Assembly (NCBI GenBank): GCA_015852425.1 | Contig: JAAAIG010000917.1 | Location: 1 to 14,729 of the forward strand | Length of the DNA: 14,729 nucleotides | From: Gryganskiella cystojenkinii | Lineage: Eukaryota > Mortierellomycota > Mortierellomycetes > Mortierellales > Mortierellaceae | Reading direction: 5' to 3' | In this document: positions 1 to 9,647 of the stretch, one piece after another | Numbering within the stretch: position 1 is the stretch's first letter | Layout: every line of letters begins with the position of its first letter | Made by a program: the position numbers and the translations under genes | Notes under the pieces: model-generated | What the model saw: only the letters and a program-made list of their open reading frames with translations | What the model was told of the DNA's origin: nothing | Database searches by the model: none

Positions 1-204
1 TCAACTACTACGACGTTTTCCTCTGACGATAGGGAAGGTAGTGGTGTGCATGAAGGAGAGACGAATGAGAAAGAAAAAGAAAAAGAAGCTGTCTCAGTCA
101 AACCAAATGGTTTTGGTAGCATTGCCGAAAGAAATGAATCACAACCAGTGTTTTCCAAGCAAGGGAAAGAAAAAAGCAACACAAGAGTCCAATTGCACCT
201 GTGA
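1..204 (+). CDS. Possible C-terminal end of a gene cut by the left edge
   Basis: Reading frame 1 is open from the first base to a TGA at 202-204, giving 67 residues with no start codon, so the gene would enter from the left. The peptide is hydrophilic, rich in Glu, Lys, Ser and Thr, with an EKEKEKE run near residues 23-29 and no domain I recognise. It is followed by a T-rich noncoding stretch, as expected after a gene end. An open frame of this length can arise by chance, and an overlapping 81-codon frame (41-286) also exists with a poorer, Lys-run composition. No function can be assigned. Confidence 0.35.
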   Translation, partial: STTTTFSSDDREGSGVHEGETNEKEKEKEAVSVKPNGFGSIAERNESQPVFSKQGKEKSNTRVQLHL

Positions 205-742
205 AAAAAGAGGCAGAATATCGGTGAGGGTCTTGTGCCCGACATTGTGGATGGATGATTCGCATGCAATTTCCCATCATCCATAGGAATTCTAGGAAAC
301 TCTTCTCCGAAACATCGGTCACCGTCAATGGTTTTCAAGGAATTTTTTAACTATGTTTCCTTTTTTTACTTAGTGGCGCAAAACGATAAGCATTTCCTTT
401 CTTCGAACGCGTCGTGCGAGTTGTGCAACATATAAAAATACAAAGTTGGGGGGGGGGGGGTCCGTGAAAAAGGTCTGTGAGATGGGATCCAGGACGATTT
501 TGTGGGAAACAAGATATTTTGGTCGCGAGCCAATCCCGGAGTGACATTCGCGAGACATGACCCAAAATGACTTTGACTTCTCGGTAGAAGAGTGGACGGT
601 TTCATTCTTTTTCTTATTTCCTTTTGTTTGAGTCTGAAGGCGCTAACTCTCTTGTAAGGAGGATAAGTACTAAAAGGTTTACTTTTTCTGTTCGTGTGAG
701 TTTTGACAAAGTCTTTTCCCCTGAATCCCTGGATTAGTCTTT
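205..742. other. Intergenic region upstream of the OPT transporter
   Basis: No supported gene is present. The stretch holds a run of 13 G at 448-460 just after an A/T-rich TATAAAAATA segment (431-440). Short open frames on both strands show no family resemblance. It probably contains the distal promoter of the transporter gene. Confidence 0.6.
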
Positions 743-774
743 TTGGAAGAGGAAAAAGAGGATCGCGATAATCC

Positions 775-782
775 TATAAAAG
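775..782 (+). promoter_or_regulatory. TATA box of the OPT transporter gene
   Basis: TATAAAAG lies 156 bases before the chosen ATG (931) and is followed by pyrimidine-rich sequence (TCCATCATTTC near 808-818) that could contain the transcription start. This gives a 5' leader of roughly 110-130 nt. It also argues that translation starts at 931 rather than further upstream. Confidence 0.6.
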
Positions 783-930
783 GGCAGAGGTCCCCTCAAC
801 CTTCGTCCATCATTTCATTTGAGAACCATAATCACTACACTTACCTGGATCCCTGCACTCATCACGCACCGCCCATCCTCTTCATCCTTTGTTCATTATC
901 CGCTTCTTCATTCGACATTTTTATAACAGC

Positions 931-3073
931 ATGGTGTCCGAAAAGATGGACTATAACGCTGACTTCCCACGAGAGAAGGCTCATGCTGAGCAATCGATCC
1001 CCATCGAGGAAGAGCACATGGAAGATGAATACGTTCATGAGGACCAGCAGTTCACCTGGTAACGACAGACCCCTCTTCATCTTGTTGCCAATCTTCGATC
1101 CGCTCAACAGCCACCGAGTAAAAAAAAGCATATTCCCTAACCCAAAAACTTCTTCTCTCCTCTCCAACAGGCGCGCTGCCATTGTCGGCTCCATGCTCGG
1201 ATGCGTCGTCGCTGCTTCCAACTTGTACTTGGGATTGAAGATTGGCTGGACTTTTGGTGCTGCCCTCTGGGGGTCCATCTTTGGTTTCTTGATCTTGAAG
1301 TCGATTTCCAAGATGACCGGTACCGTTTTTGGTCCCAAGGAGAACACTGTCTGCCAGGCCGCTGCTACCTCGGCCGGTGGACTTTCGAACGGTTTCGTCA
1401 CGGCAGTCCCTGCCATGTACCGCATGGGTTTGATGGGTGTTGGTCGTACCCCCAAGGATGATGTCGTTGCTCTCTTGCTCTGGACGGCCTCCGCTGCCTT
1501 CTTTGGTATGTTTTTCGCCGTCCCTCTCCGTTCCCATTTCGTTATCAACCAAGACCTTGTCTTCCCCACCCCTCGTGCTGCCGCTGAGACCATCAAGTCT
1601 CTTCACAAGGCCGGCTCTGCCGCTGCTCGTGATGCCCGTAACTCTGGTCGTGCCATGATGATTTCCTTTGTCACTGCCATGTGCTGGGCCATCACCGGTT
1701 TCTTCATCCCCGGTCTTTTCGGATCGATCCATTTCCTGTACTATATTGGCAAGGCTGCCGGTTACGAGGCCATGATGAACGCTGATAAGCTCTGGGGCTG
1801 GTACTTTTCCTGGGATTTCTCCTTCTTTGGTGCTGGTTTGATGACCCCGGGAAACACTGTTTTCTCCTTCTGTCTCGGTGAGTTGATAGCCTTCGGCATC
1901 GCTGGTCCCCTTATGACCGATGCCGGTTACTTGAATGGAGCTACCGGTTTCCCCAAGCCTCCTGTTGTCGGTTCTGCTCAGTCTTGGTTCCTCTGGCCCG
2001 GTGTTGCCGTCATGGTCTTTACTGCTTTTTCCGAGTTGGGTGCTCAGGGTCCTGCTTTGGCTCACGCCATCACGGGTGGTGTCCGTAGTGCCCGGAACAG
2101 CATCCGCAAGTTGCAGAAGAAGGAGGCGATCGCCAACACCAGTGACTACGTTTCCAAGGATCTCAGTCCAGCTCACGAGTTGATCCCTACTTCCTGGTGG
2201 GTCGGCGGTCTCGCCTTGTCCGGTGTCTTCACTATCTTGGTCATGTACTTCAACTTCAACATCCCCGTCTACGCTACCATCGGTGCCATCATCTTGTCCT
2301 TCTTTCTCGCCTTTGTTGGTCTTCAGGCCTCGGGCGAGACTGACATTAATCCTACTGGTGCTGTTGCCAAGGTTACCCAGTTGGTTTTCTCCCGTATCCC
2401 CAACCCCGACATCAAAATTGTCCAAAAGACCAACCTCATGTGCGCCAACATCTCAGCCTCGGCCTGCTCCCAGGCCGTCGATATGGTCGGCGATCTGAAG
2501 ACTGGTCACCTGGTCGGTGCTGCCCCCCGTGCCATGTTCTGGGCTCAGTTGGTCGGCTCTGTCTTTGCCATTGTCATCGCCGTTCCTTTATTCCTGCTTT
2601 ACACTGAGGCTTACCCCTGTGTCTTGGATGCTGAGATCCCCAACTGCCCTTTCGGTGTACCTGCTGTCAACGCCTGGCAGAACATTGCTTTAATCTTGAC
2701 CGGTGGTGGAACTGTCCCCCACTACTCTATGATCTTGACGATCGTCCTCTGTGTCCTCGCTGTCCTTAACGTCTTCATCCGTGTCAAGTTTGTCCCTGAC
2801 TGGCTGAAGCCGTACTGGCTGAACTTGAACGCTGTCGGTCTTGGTTTCATCAACCCTTCCCCTGCTATTCCCACTGCGATGGCTGTCGGTTGGATCGCTG
2901 GTCAGGTCTGGAAGCGTGTTAACAAGGCTTCACACGAGAACATGATGTACTCCGTCTCTGCTGGTCTCATCGCTGGTGTCGGTATCGCTGGGCTCTTGAA
3001 CGCCGCCATGACTATCGCCGGTGTCAAAGGTGGTGTCGTCACCGTCGGATGCGGTGGCGGAGATCTCTGCTAA
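931..3073 (+). CDS. OPT-superfamily (PT/YSL-type) membrane transporter
   Basis: Two exons, 931-1058 and 1171-3073, joined across a GT-AG intron (1059-1170, phase 2, branch-like CCTAAC near 1136), give 676 aa. The first exon encodes an acidic, soluble N-terminus of about 42 residues. The joint FTW|RAAIVG restores the conserved opening of OPT proteins, in which the first membrane helix (about 46-66) runs into NLYLGLKIGWT. Further family marks are NPTGAVAK at about 436-443 and CSQAVDMVGDLKTGH at about 475-489, typical of the PT branch (plant YSL, yeast YGL114W) rather than the short-peptide OPT branch. The rest is a run of hydrophobic helices, probably 14-16. The protein should sit in the plasma membrane or an internal membrane and take up oligopeptides or metal chelates; the substrate cannot be told from sequence. 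An open frame back to 743 comes from reading through the intron and is not the start. Confidence 0.9.
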
Positions 3074-3222
3074 ACGCCTCCTCCTCCTCTCTTTGTAGAT
3101 GCGAAATACTCGCAGCTTCCCTTACTTAAAACAGATACCCCTTTTACTACTTTTACTCCATCCTTCAAAAGACCCAGTAGCAGAAGTTCTGTTGTGTATT
3201 TGTACATAAATGCTCCATTCTT

Positions 3223-3228
3223 TTTATT
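3223..3228 (-). terminator. Poly(A) signal of the RING-finger gene
   Basis: AATAAA on the minus strand (TTTATT on the plus strand) lies 37-42 nt beyond the stop codon of the RING gene at 3265. The OPT gene ends at 3073 on the other strand, so the two genes converge, with 191 bases between their stop codons. Confidence 0.55.
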
Positions 3229-3264
3229 AACATTTTTTTAATTCTTTTCGCTGTTCTCTTGGTG

Positions 3265-5466
3265 TCATGGCCCTCGAGCTGGAATAACTGAACTGATTGG
3301 ATACATGGCGCAATCATGCTGCTGCTGAAAAAGCTGCTGTTGATGCGCTTGTAGTTGCTGCTGTTGCTGCTGTTGCTGAAAATGAGTTTGCTGCTGCTGC
3401 TGCCATGTTGTTCTGTGCCCGTGAACCGAAGGTCGAATGGCCCCTGTCCGTGGAGTCTGAAGCTGAGGGTTGGCTCCTGTGGAGTACCTCGCTATGACTG
3501 GCTGTCCTGCAGTAGCTGCAGTGACTGCGGCTACGGCCCTACTAGGATATGCATATAAAGGAGCTTGTGGAGCAAGACGAGAACTTGCTGACTGCTGGAT
3601 AAGCCCTGGGGGCGGCGGAGGAGGAGGAGCCATCGCGATATCGCTCGTGGCCTGATATCCGTATGCAGGGGTAGTAAGCACATATGGCCCTCTCTGGTGT
3701 CCATAGTTGCCAGCTGGTAGTTGTGTGATTGGGCGCTGAGACATCGATCCTACAATCGGTGGTTGGCCTGGAATTGCAGCACTGGCAGCGTATACGTATC
3801 GATGACCCACCTCTGGACCTGACTGACGTTGCGCATACACTTGAATAGAACGTTGTAACCCAGCCGGAGACTGGCTGGTAAAATTTGATAGCGGAACCTG
3901 CTTTCCGATGCTGGGTGAGTTTGAAGGGAGGAGCGATAATCGAGCGGGTGGGATTGGGGTCCTTGGAGTGGTTCCTAACTGCGCGAGTCAAATTTGATCA
4001 GCCTGCGACTTTTTTGTATTCTTGACCGAAAACTTTTTCTCCTCAAGGACCGATCTTACGTTGAGAATAGACTTGAGACTGCTCGTATTGGAAGCAGCGG
4101 ACCGAGCTCTGTTCCGAGAGAAAACAAACTGGCGTTAGAACATATCGGCGATAGATCCCTCAAAAAGTTGTGTCGCCTTTTGATATCTTCTTACCCATTC
4201 GTCTGTTCAACCCGATGCTTTCCGAAGTTATTTACAACAGCTTCCTTATCCTTGAATTGGATTCCCGCATGGTCACCATTTTTACTGACCTTGGATGGTC
4301 TCTCGGTCGCATGGCGGTGTTCGTGGCGAGATGTGCGAGGGGGATCCATCGACTTTGAGAGCTCACGTTCATCACGTCTACCGTTCGACTGGGATGCTGG
4401 TTCTGTAGGTGGCAGCCCAGGATTCGGGTCCAAGATGGTATGGCGATGATTGAGATCTTGATTAACTGTAGGTACAATGTTGCTGGAGCCTTGACCGCGC
4501 GACTGTTCATGTTGTTTCAACACTCTCTTCAGCATCTCGTTTTCCTCTTTCAGGGCCTTGATCTCACTAATATTAATATTCGAGACGCGGATTATTTAGT
4601 AATTTTTTTAAAGATCGAAAATGATCTCCTCAAAAGGTGATATCTGCTCTACTCCTCTTGTCTCAAAGTCTACCTCTTCATGACCTTCATGTTTTGCATC
4701 TCTGCTCGAGCTTTCAAGAGGATTTGGTGCTGCCTTGTCGTTTTTTTCTGGAGATGATCCAGGAGTCTTTCGAAATTATCTTCTTGGAACTGAAAAATGA
4801 ACATGAGAGAAAGAGCCTTTTCATTCGTCGCGCAGCATTGGTCTTCTTCATAGCACTCGGCGTTACCTTCCATGCATCCATGGTATCATAGCAGAGTGTC
4901 ACGGGCGATTTGAAAAACGGTTGTATCCTTGGTGGCAGATCATCCTGGTGTGATTATTCGTTTGACAGGAAATAAAGTATGAAATCAGACATTTGATCAA
5001 CGAAGACCAGCAACATTGGCAGATTGATCAAGTCCATTGAGCTCACGCCTTTACTTACGACTTCCATAGTGACCTTCATACACTCGCAGGACACTTTGCA
5101 AACTGGGCAGGTTGTGTTACAGCCCTCATCTAAATGTCGAGTCATGAAGTAAAAATTTGGTGGCAAACGCCTCTCAGATCAGGCTCTTGGACACCTCGAG
5201 AGATCCTTCAGACCGGGCAACGATCCCAAAAAAAGAACCTTACCCTCTTTGTCGTGATGGATTTGGTGATGTGGAAGGGTAATAGGTTGACTTTGGTTGT
5301 TTTTATGATTGTTGGTCTCCCCAGGTCGAGTTGAAGAGCTCTGTTTGTTGCGATGGTGGTGAAGGCAGGGTTCACAAGTTACATGGCCACAACTTGTGAG
5401 CCAATAAGTCGTCTCGGTTACGGGGTCGACCCGGAAGCACTTATTGCAGTGAAAGAACTTGAGCAT
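3265..5466 (-). CDS. Zip3/RNF212-like meiotic RING-finger protein
   Basis: Seven exons read from the minus strand: 5466-5244, 5129-5059, 4944-4867, 4789-4674, 4566-4195, 4108-4060, 3978-3265. All six introns are GT-AG (77-114 nt) and phases agree, giving 540 aa. An N-terminal RING shows C7-x2-C10, then C26-G-H28-x2-C31-x2-C34, and finally C82-x2-C85. It is followed by LPPRIQPFFKSPV (about 101-113), a segment typical of the RNF212/Zip3 family, and by a predicted coiled coil (about 125-185). The C-terminal half is low complexity: TPRTP (307-311), a run of seven Pro (421-427) and a Gln-rich tract (496-523). In the family these proteins act as SUMO or ubiquitin E3 ligases on meiotic chromosomes and stabilise crossover sites. 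Start 5466 is preferred because it has A at -3 and places the RING as in relatives; an in-frame ATG at 5508 would add 14 residues. Function here is inferred from family. Confidence 0.8.
3317..3402 (-). repeat. CAG/CAA-rich trinucleotide tract coding polyglutamine
   Basis: The plus strand shows clustered GCTGCTGCT and GTTGCTGCT runs, which the RING gene reads as CAG/CAA codons for its Gln-rich tail (QQQQQ, QQQQQQQQ, QQQ, QQQ). The tract is interrupted by His, Phe, Leu and Ala codons, so it is an imperfect repeat. Length variation between strains is likely. Confidence 0.8.
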
Positions 5467-5508
5467 GATCGAGGACTTGTTGTTTTCATCGCAAGGTTGA
5501 GACAGCAT

Positions 5509-6069
5509 GGATTGGTGAATGAAGAGAGCGAAAGGGTGAGGGTGCAGAGAAGAGTTGGAGAACTGGCAAGAAGAATGCTCCAGTCAAAACACGTGATTTT
5601 CTAGCATGGTCAAATTCTGTCACTTTTCAGCGGAACAAGTGAGAGTAGTGCATACCATTCTTACTTTGGTGGCAACCACTAATAAATGATAACACAAGCA
5701 GCGATTATTATTTTTTGCCCTGCCTGGCTTATGTCACTCGCTTGAATTTGCCCCACGACACACACTCTTTTTTCACTGTTTTGGCTACGACTTGCCCATA
5801 TCCATCGCGAGCACCCTTTGTTGACCTTTTACACTTGACTTTAATTAGTTTACGGCTTCAATGACAGCAAACAGAAAAAAACAAACAAAGGGAGGGAAGC
5901 TAAGGGTAACAGGGTAACAATAACAAACAGCAAAAGATGCAGAAAAACAGGCAAAGGGTGAAAAGTAAGGAAAGAAGAAAAAACGAAAGTTCGGAAACGG
6001 GAGAGAAATGATTTGCAAATCTAAGCATTTCTTTTTCTTCTTGCGCTTATTATTGTGCGAGGTTTTTTT
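5509..6069. other. Intergenic region between striatin 3' end and RING gene 5' end
   Basis: No gene is supported. It should hold the striatin 3' untranslated region (just below 6070) and the promoter of the RING gene. A palindromic E-box CACGTG occurs at 5590-5595, about 125 bases before the RING start, which might bind a bHLH factor. The rest is A-rich, with a short tandem repeat of AGGGTAAC near 5903-5918. I see no AATAAA close to the striatin stop; AATAATAAG lies just downstream and may serve. Confidence 0.5.
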
Positions 6070-9000
6070 TTAACTGCGGGTATAAACCTTGACGATCGAG
6101 TCGGCACCACCTGTTGCCAATAATCCAGGTAGAGTGGGATGGTACTTCACACTCGTCACGCCTTCGTTGCTCTTCCTGCGATGTCCTGTGAATTCTTGGA
6201 GGCAGGGCCTGGTTGACACGGCCAGATCCCACAGACGAACGGAACCATCATGTCCTCCGGAGCAGAGCACCAAACCGGCCGGATCGATATCCAGAGAAGA
6301 GACTGCATCCAGATGAGAGAGCATCGAAAACGAGCAGCTTCCCGAATTGATGTCAAAGAAGCGGATGTAACGATCTTCGTGACCAGACACGACCACGGGC
6401 ATAGTAGGGTGGCAAACCACCTTGTTGATCTGCGTTGAAGTCGTTCCATCTAAAACATTGAATAGAGAATGAGCGCATGTTAACATCTCATACTTTGAGG
6501 TATTCCTATGGTGATAGGGTAAAAAAGGTACCAGCACATACCATAAGTTTCGTTGCTCTTAAAGGCTAGAATCTCCTTTCCAGTCTCGATATCAAACAGT
6601 TTGATCACCGAGTTGGAGTAACTCACGACCATCTTTTTCAGATCCGTGGGGCAAAAATCGAGACTGGTAGGTACTGGAAGTTTTGCCAGACCAGAGGTAT
6701 AGGCTTCCGTGGGCTCAGCAAGCTCGGAGGCTTCCAGCCCATGGTAACCCCAAGACGACCGCAGAGGTGAACCTTTGGTCTCTGTATCCCAGATCTTGAG
6801 CGCCCCATCCGCAGAAATAGAGGCCAAGAGTTGTGAGGACGAGATAGAGATAGGGAAGAGACGGATATCCCAAACAGAATCGGTGTGTCCGATAAAAGAA
6901 GAAAGCGACAGCGTTGGGTCTAGAAAAGGTCGTCCGACAAGCATTCAAAAGTTAGTCCGCTGTGTCTTGAATGAATATCTCAATTCATTCACAACAAAGA
7001 GGAGCGCTCTGGAAACATACCAAGGCGCGCATAAGTCTCCTTGTTCATAGGCACCAGCTTCCAAGACCGTACGGTAGAATCCATACTGGCCGAGAAACAT
7101 TTGTTCTGATCGGCGGAAATCGCCACAGCAGTTACTGGTTTCGTATGTCCTCGATACGTATGGATCGGCTCGATTTCTGCGTTCGGGGGTCTATAATGTT
7201 GATATTTTACAGGGCGTAAACGGTCTGATCATCTGATCATCCTTGTATCAACAAGCTCAACTCAAAAGTCTATTTGTGTCTCACCTTTTAGACTCGCGAA
7301 GGGACGACTCGAGATTCCAGTACTTCAGCATGCCATCTTCTGAGCCTGAGAGCAGAGATTTGTGTGTTGGGTGGAATGCAATCGATCGAACAGTATCCAT
7401 GTGTCTAAAATTGACGATTGAGCAAGTGCGGATTAGTGCTGTCTCCTTCGTAGAATGAACGTGATTGAAGCGTACAACATCCGCTGAAAGGTACCTTCGG
7501 AGGGTCACTCTGGGTCGCCACCGAGCGGGTTCATCTGCACCAGAATCGCCCTCTTTAGTGCCACCGTTGCTCTCTACGATTTCCGTCTCGGACACGTTCA
7601 AATTCGCCAATTCATCTAGGACGCCTAGTTGAGAGGAAGGACGACGTTGAGTTATACGGTGATTAAAGGAACTGGTACATGAGGCTACGCCGATCAGCGT
7701 TGTCGCTTACCTTCATCTTTACCCTTCTTTTTGCGCATCGAGTTCTTCTCAGGGTTCGTCTCTTGCTTTAACTTATCCCAATCCTTTACCATCTTGTTGA
7801 TACGGTCTGGCGATATTTTGAACTTGTCTTGAACATCCTTGCTCTAGTAGAAGAAGAGCATAAACACAATCAGCACTGGGCAAGTCTGCTAAGCTTATTT
7901 TTTTTTGTTTGAGAAAAGACGCTGGGAAAAGCACATACCAATTGTGCCTCGTCCTCAGCTTTGGTTAAACTCCCTTTCTTCCCCTGAACGGACTGGGCGA
8001 GTTCCTGTCCAGCTTTTCGCAGGTCTGCCTGCCACTGTTCCCCCGAAATGGGCGAATGAACTACTGTGATAGCCTCCTCCCGCTGAAATGCCTCCAATCC
8101 GTTGGGTTTATCATCTTGCTCTACGTCCTCTTCGACTTCTTCTAAGACAGCTCCAGTGCTGTTGCTGTTGCTGTGGTTACTGTTGTTGTTGTTCTTGCCC
8201 TGCTCTACTTTCCCCGTTACTGAATCCTGGCGATTGCGGAGTGGCTTATGAACAGCCTCGTCGTCTATGGTACGAGCACGGGCTTGGGGTGTGCTTTGAT
8301 CATCTTCCTCTTTTGAGATCGTGGTGTCAGAAACAGTAGCACCGTTCATGTTGACTGGGTCGGCCTCCAAGGGTGGACTCGAAGAAGTCGGCTTGATGTG
8401 TGAAAGGGATTGAAGGGTCGAAATAGGGACAGAATTCGATCTGGCAAGAGAAGGTGGGACTGCTACTGGAGAAACGTTGGCAGGAAAGAAATCACTGTGT
8501 CGGTTCTTGGCGCCAGCTCCTCGGATTCCATTGGGACCCATGGCTCGTCTGTCATACTCTTGGCGACCGAGTCGATGCTGGGCTGGTGGCATGGCCGCTG
8601 TGACGGAAGGAGGCACAGATGCGGTAAGGTAGCTGATCTCTTGCAGGCAACTGTTGTGCATAATTCAGGACGGGAACAACTTGACGGTTAGTATTCGAAA
8701 TATATAAAAAAAAAAATAAAGAGCTTGCTCGAGTTGTTTTGCTCATTAGAAAACAAAGGGGCCGACGAGGGGGCACTTGCATTCTTAGAAACTCTCTGCT
8801 CTTGGCTCTTCCGACTGGGTCCAAGCTCGTGGCGGTAGAGGGGCTCACTTGCGCCATGTTATTGCTCGTTATGCTGTAGGTCGACATTCTATTCTGGGCC
8901 TTCATGTTGGCGATAGCATTGTCGTTGTTCCCTCCTGTAGCTGCATCTTTAGGTGATGGCGTTGGTGCGATGCCTTTGGCTGCTCCTGCCCCTGCAGTCA

Positions 9001-9647
9001 ACGCAGCGCTGCTCTCGAGATATTTGCTCCTGTGAACCAAAAAATAAACAATTAGGCAAGCAAGCAGCAGATGGAGACGCGTTAATAAATAATATCCGTC
9101 CTGATCATGTGCGGAGAGTAATAAATAAGCAATATCTTTTTTTTTTTTTTTTTTTTGGTACCTTTCCTGTCGAAGGGCGTACTCCAGCATCTTGACGCGC
9201 TTCATTAGGTCCATTTTTGTGTTGTCCACGCCTCGCTTCTCACCCTCAAGGAATGCAATCCTCGCCTAAGGAGAGTCAATCAAACAAAAATCAAACGAAG
9301 AGTCAAAAGATTGTATCAGTGTCAATCGGACAAGAGAAGTGTGGGACCACTGCGATTCCAAGGAAACAGCTCTGGCCCTCGTTCGTCATCATAGAGTCTC
9401 CCAAAGAAAATAGTAAGACAGGCCCACAGCACGCGGTTCGTCCATGTCGTCCGTCGCAAGAAACGCAAACCGTGCTATGTGTGTCGATGACGGTCTTTCG
9501 TACCTTCATCTCTGCCTTTTCAATATCCCACTCGTTTCTGTCACGCTCGAATCGACGCCACTCGGATTGGAGGTACTGGAGCACACTTGGGAAAGCATAC
9601 TCGGCCACTGTAGGACCTTGCGGTCCGAAGGACTGGAACTGATGCAT
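6070..9647 (-). CDS. Striatin (STRIPAK scaffold, Pro11/Far8-type WD40 protein)
   Basis: Ten exons on the minus strand: 9647-9504, 9265-9162, 9029-8781, 8650-7939, 7843-7711, 7624-7495, 7404-7285, 7190-7021, 6919-6542, 6449-6070. All phases fit, giving 839 aa. The N-terminus has the striatin signature PSVLQYLQSEWRRFERDR (about 20-37), then RIAFLEGEK and RVKMLEYALRQER (about 70-83), a coiled coil used for homodimerisation and PP2A contact. FLRICLQEISYLT follows (about 162-174). Residues 175-480 are mostly low complexity, with an Asn/Ser run and an acidic run. Residues 485-839 form about seven WD40 blades, including DGTTSTQINKVVCHPT and SGGHDGSVRLWDL, ending GGADSIVKVYTRS. Striatins scaffold STRIPAK, joining PP2A, Mob3 and GCK kinases; fungal orthologues control hyphal fusion and sexual development. 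Intron 3 appears to be GC-AG and intron 6 is free of stops and in frame. Start 9647 is the only ATG before the conserved N-terminus and has A at -3. Confidence 0.92.
7405..7494 (-). other. Intron 6 of striatin: 90 nt, in frame and without stop codons
   Basis: The donor is AAG|GTACCT and the acceptor AATTTTAG|A. Removing it joins VTLRR to HMDTVRSIAFHP, the normal start of the first striatin WD40 blade. Its length is a multiple of three and it contains no stop in the coding frame, so a simple frame scan reads straight through it and adds 30 unrelated residues. Confidence 0.75.
8651..8780 (-). other. Intron 3 of striatin: probable GC-AG intron
   Basis: The exon ends CTA AGA AT and the intron would begin GCAAGT, the strong form of the minor GC donor. 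The acceptor is CACAACAG|T, with a perfect TACTAAC branch site at 8687-8693, about 40 nt before it. This splice gives FLRICLQEISYLT in frame. The nearby GT (8776) leads into the wrong frame downstream. Another GT donor, GA|GTTTCT, keeps the frame but deletes the FLR part of the motif. Confidence 0.7.
9137..9156 (+). repeat. Run of 20 T (20 A in the striatin pre-mRNA)
   Basis: A homopolymer of 20 T on the plus strand sits inside striatin intron 2 (9030-9161), directly after the donor GTACC on the minus strand. Length variation and sequencing error are likely here. Confidence 0.9.

Noticed and set aside
347..605. Overlapping minus-strand open frames across the G run
   Set aside because: Their proline and cysteine runs come from the 13-G homopolymer, and none has a conserved motif.
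743..1170. N-terminal extension of the OPT transporter frame back to 743
   Set aside because: The frame crosses the TATA box and leader and reads exon 1 out of frame and intron 1 as coding. Splicing 1058 to 1171 gives the conserved FTWRAAIVG start instead.
1052..2425. 457-codon minus-strand open frame inside the OPT gene
   Set aside because: It is a shadow of codon bias in the highly conserved transporter exon. Its product is Gly/Asp/Thr-rich with no membrane segments or family match.
5901..5918. Site resembling the I-SceI homing endonuclease target
   Set aside because: It matches at 15 of 18 positions, but this follows from a simple AGGGTAAC tandem repeat. No homing endonuclease or intron is nearby.
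8552..8650. Coding in the frame LPARDQLPYRICAS
   Set aside because: This frame results from using the GT donor at 8776. The other frame carries CLQEISYLT and continues through the long conserved exon 4.
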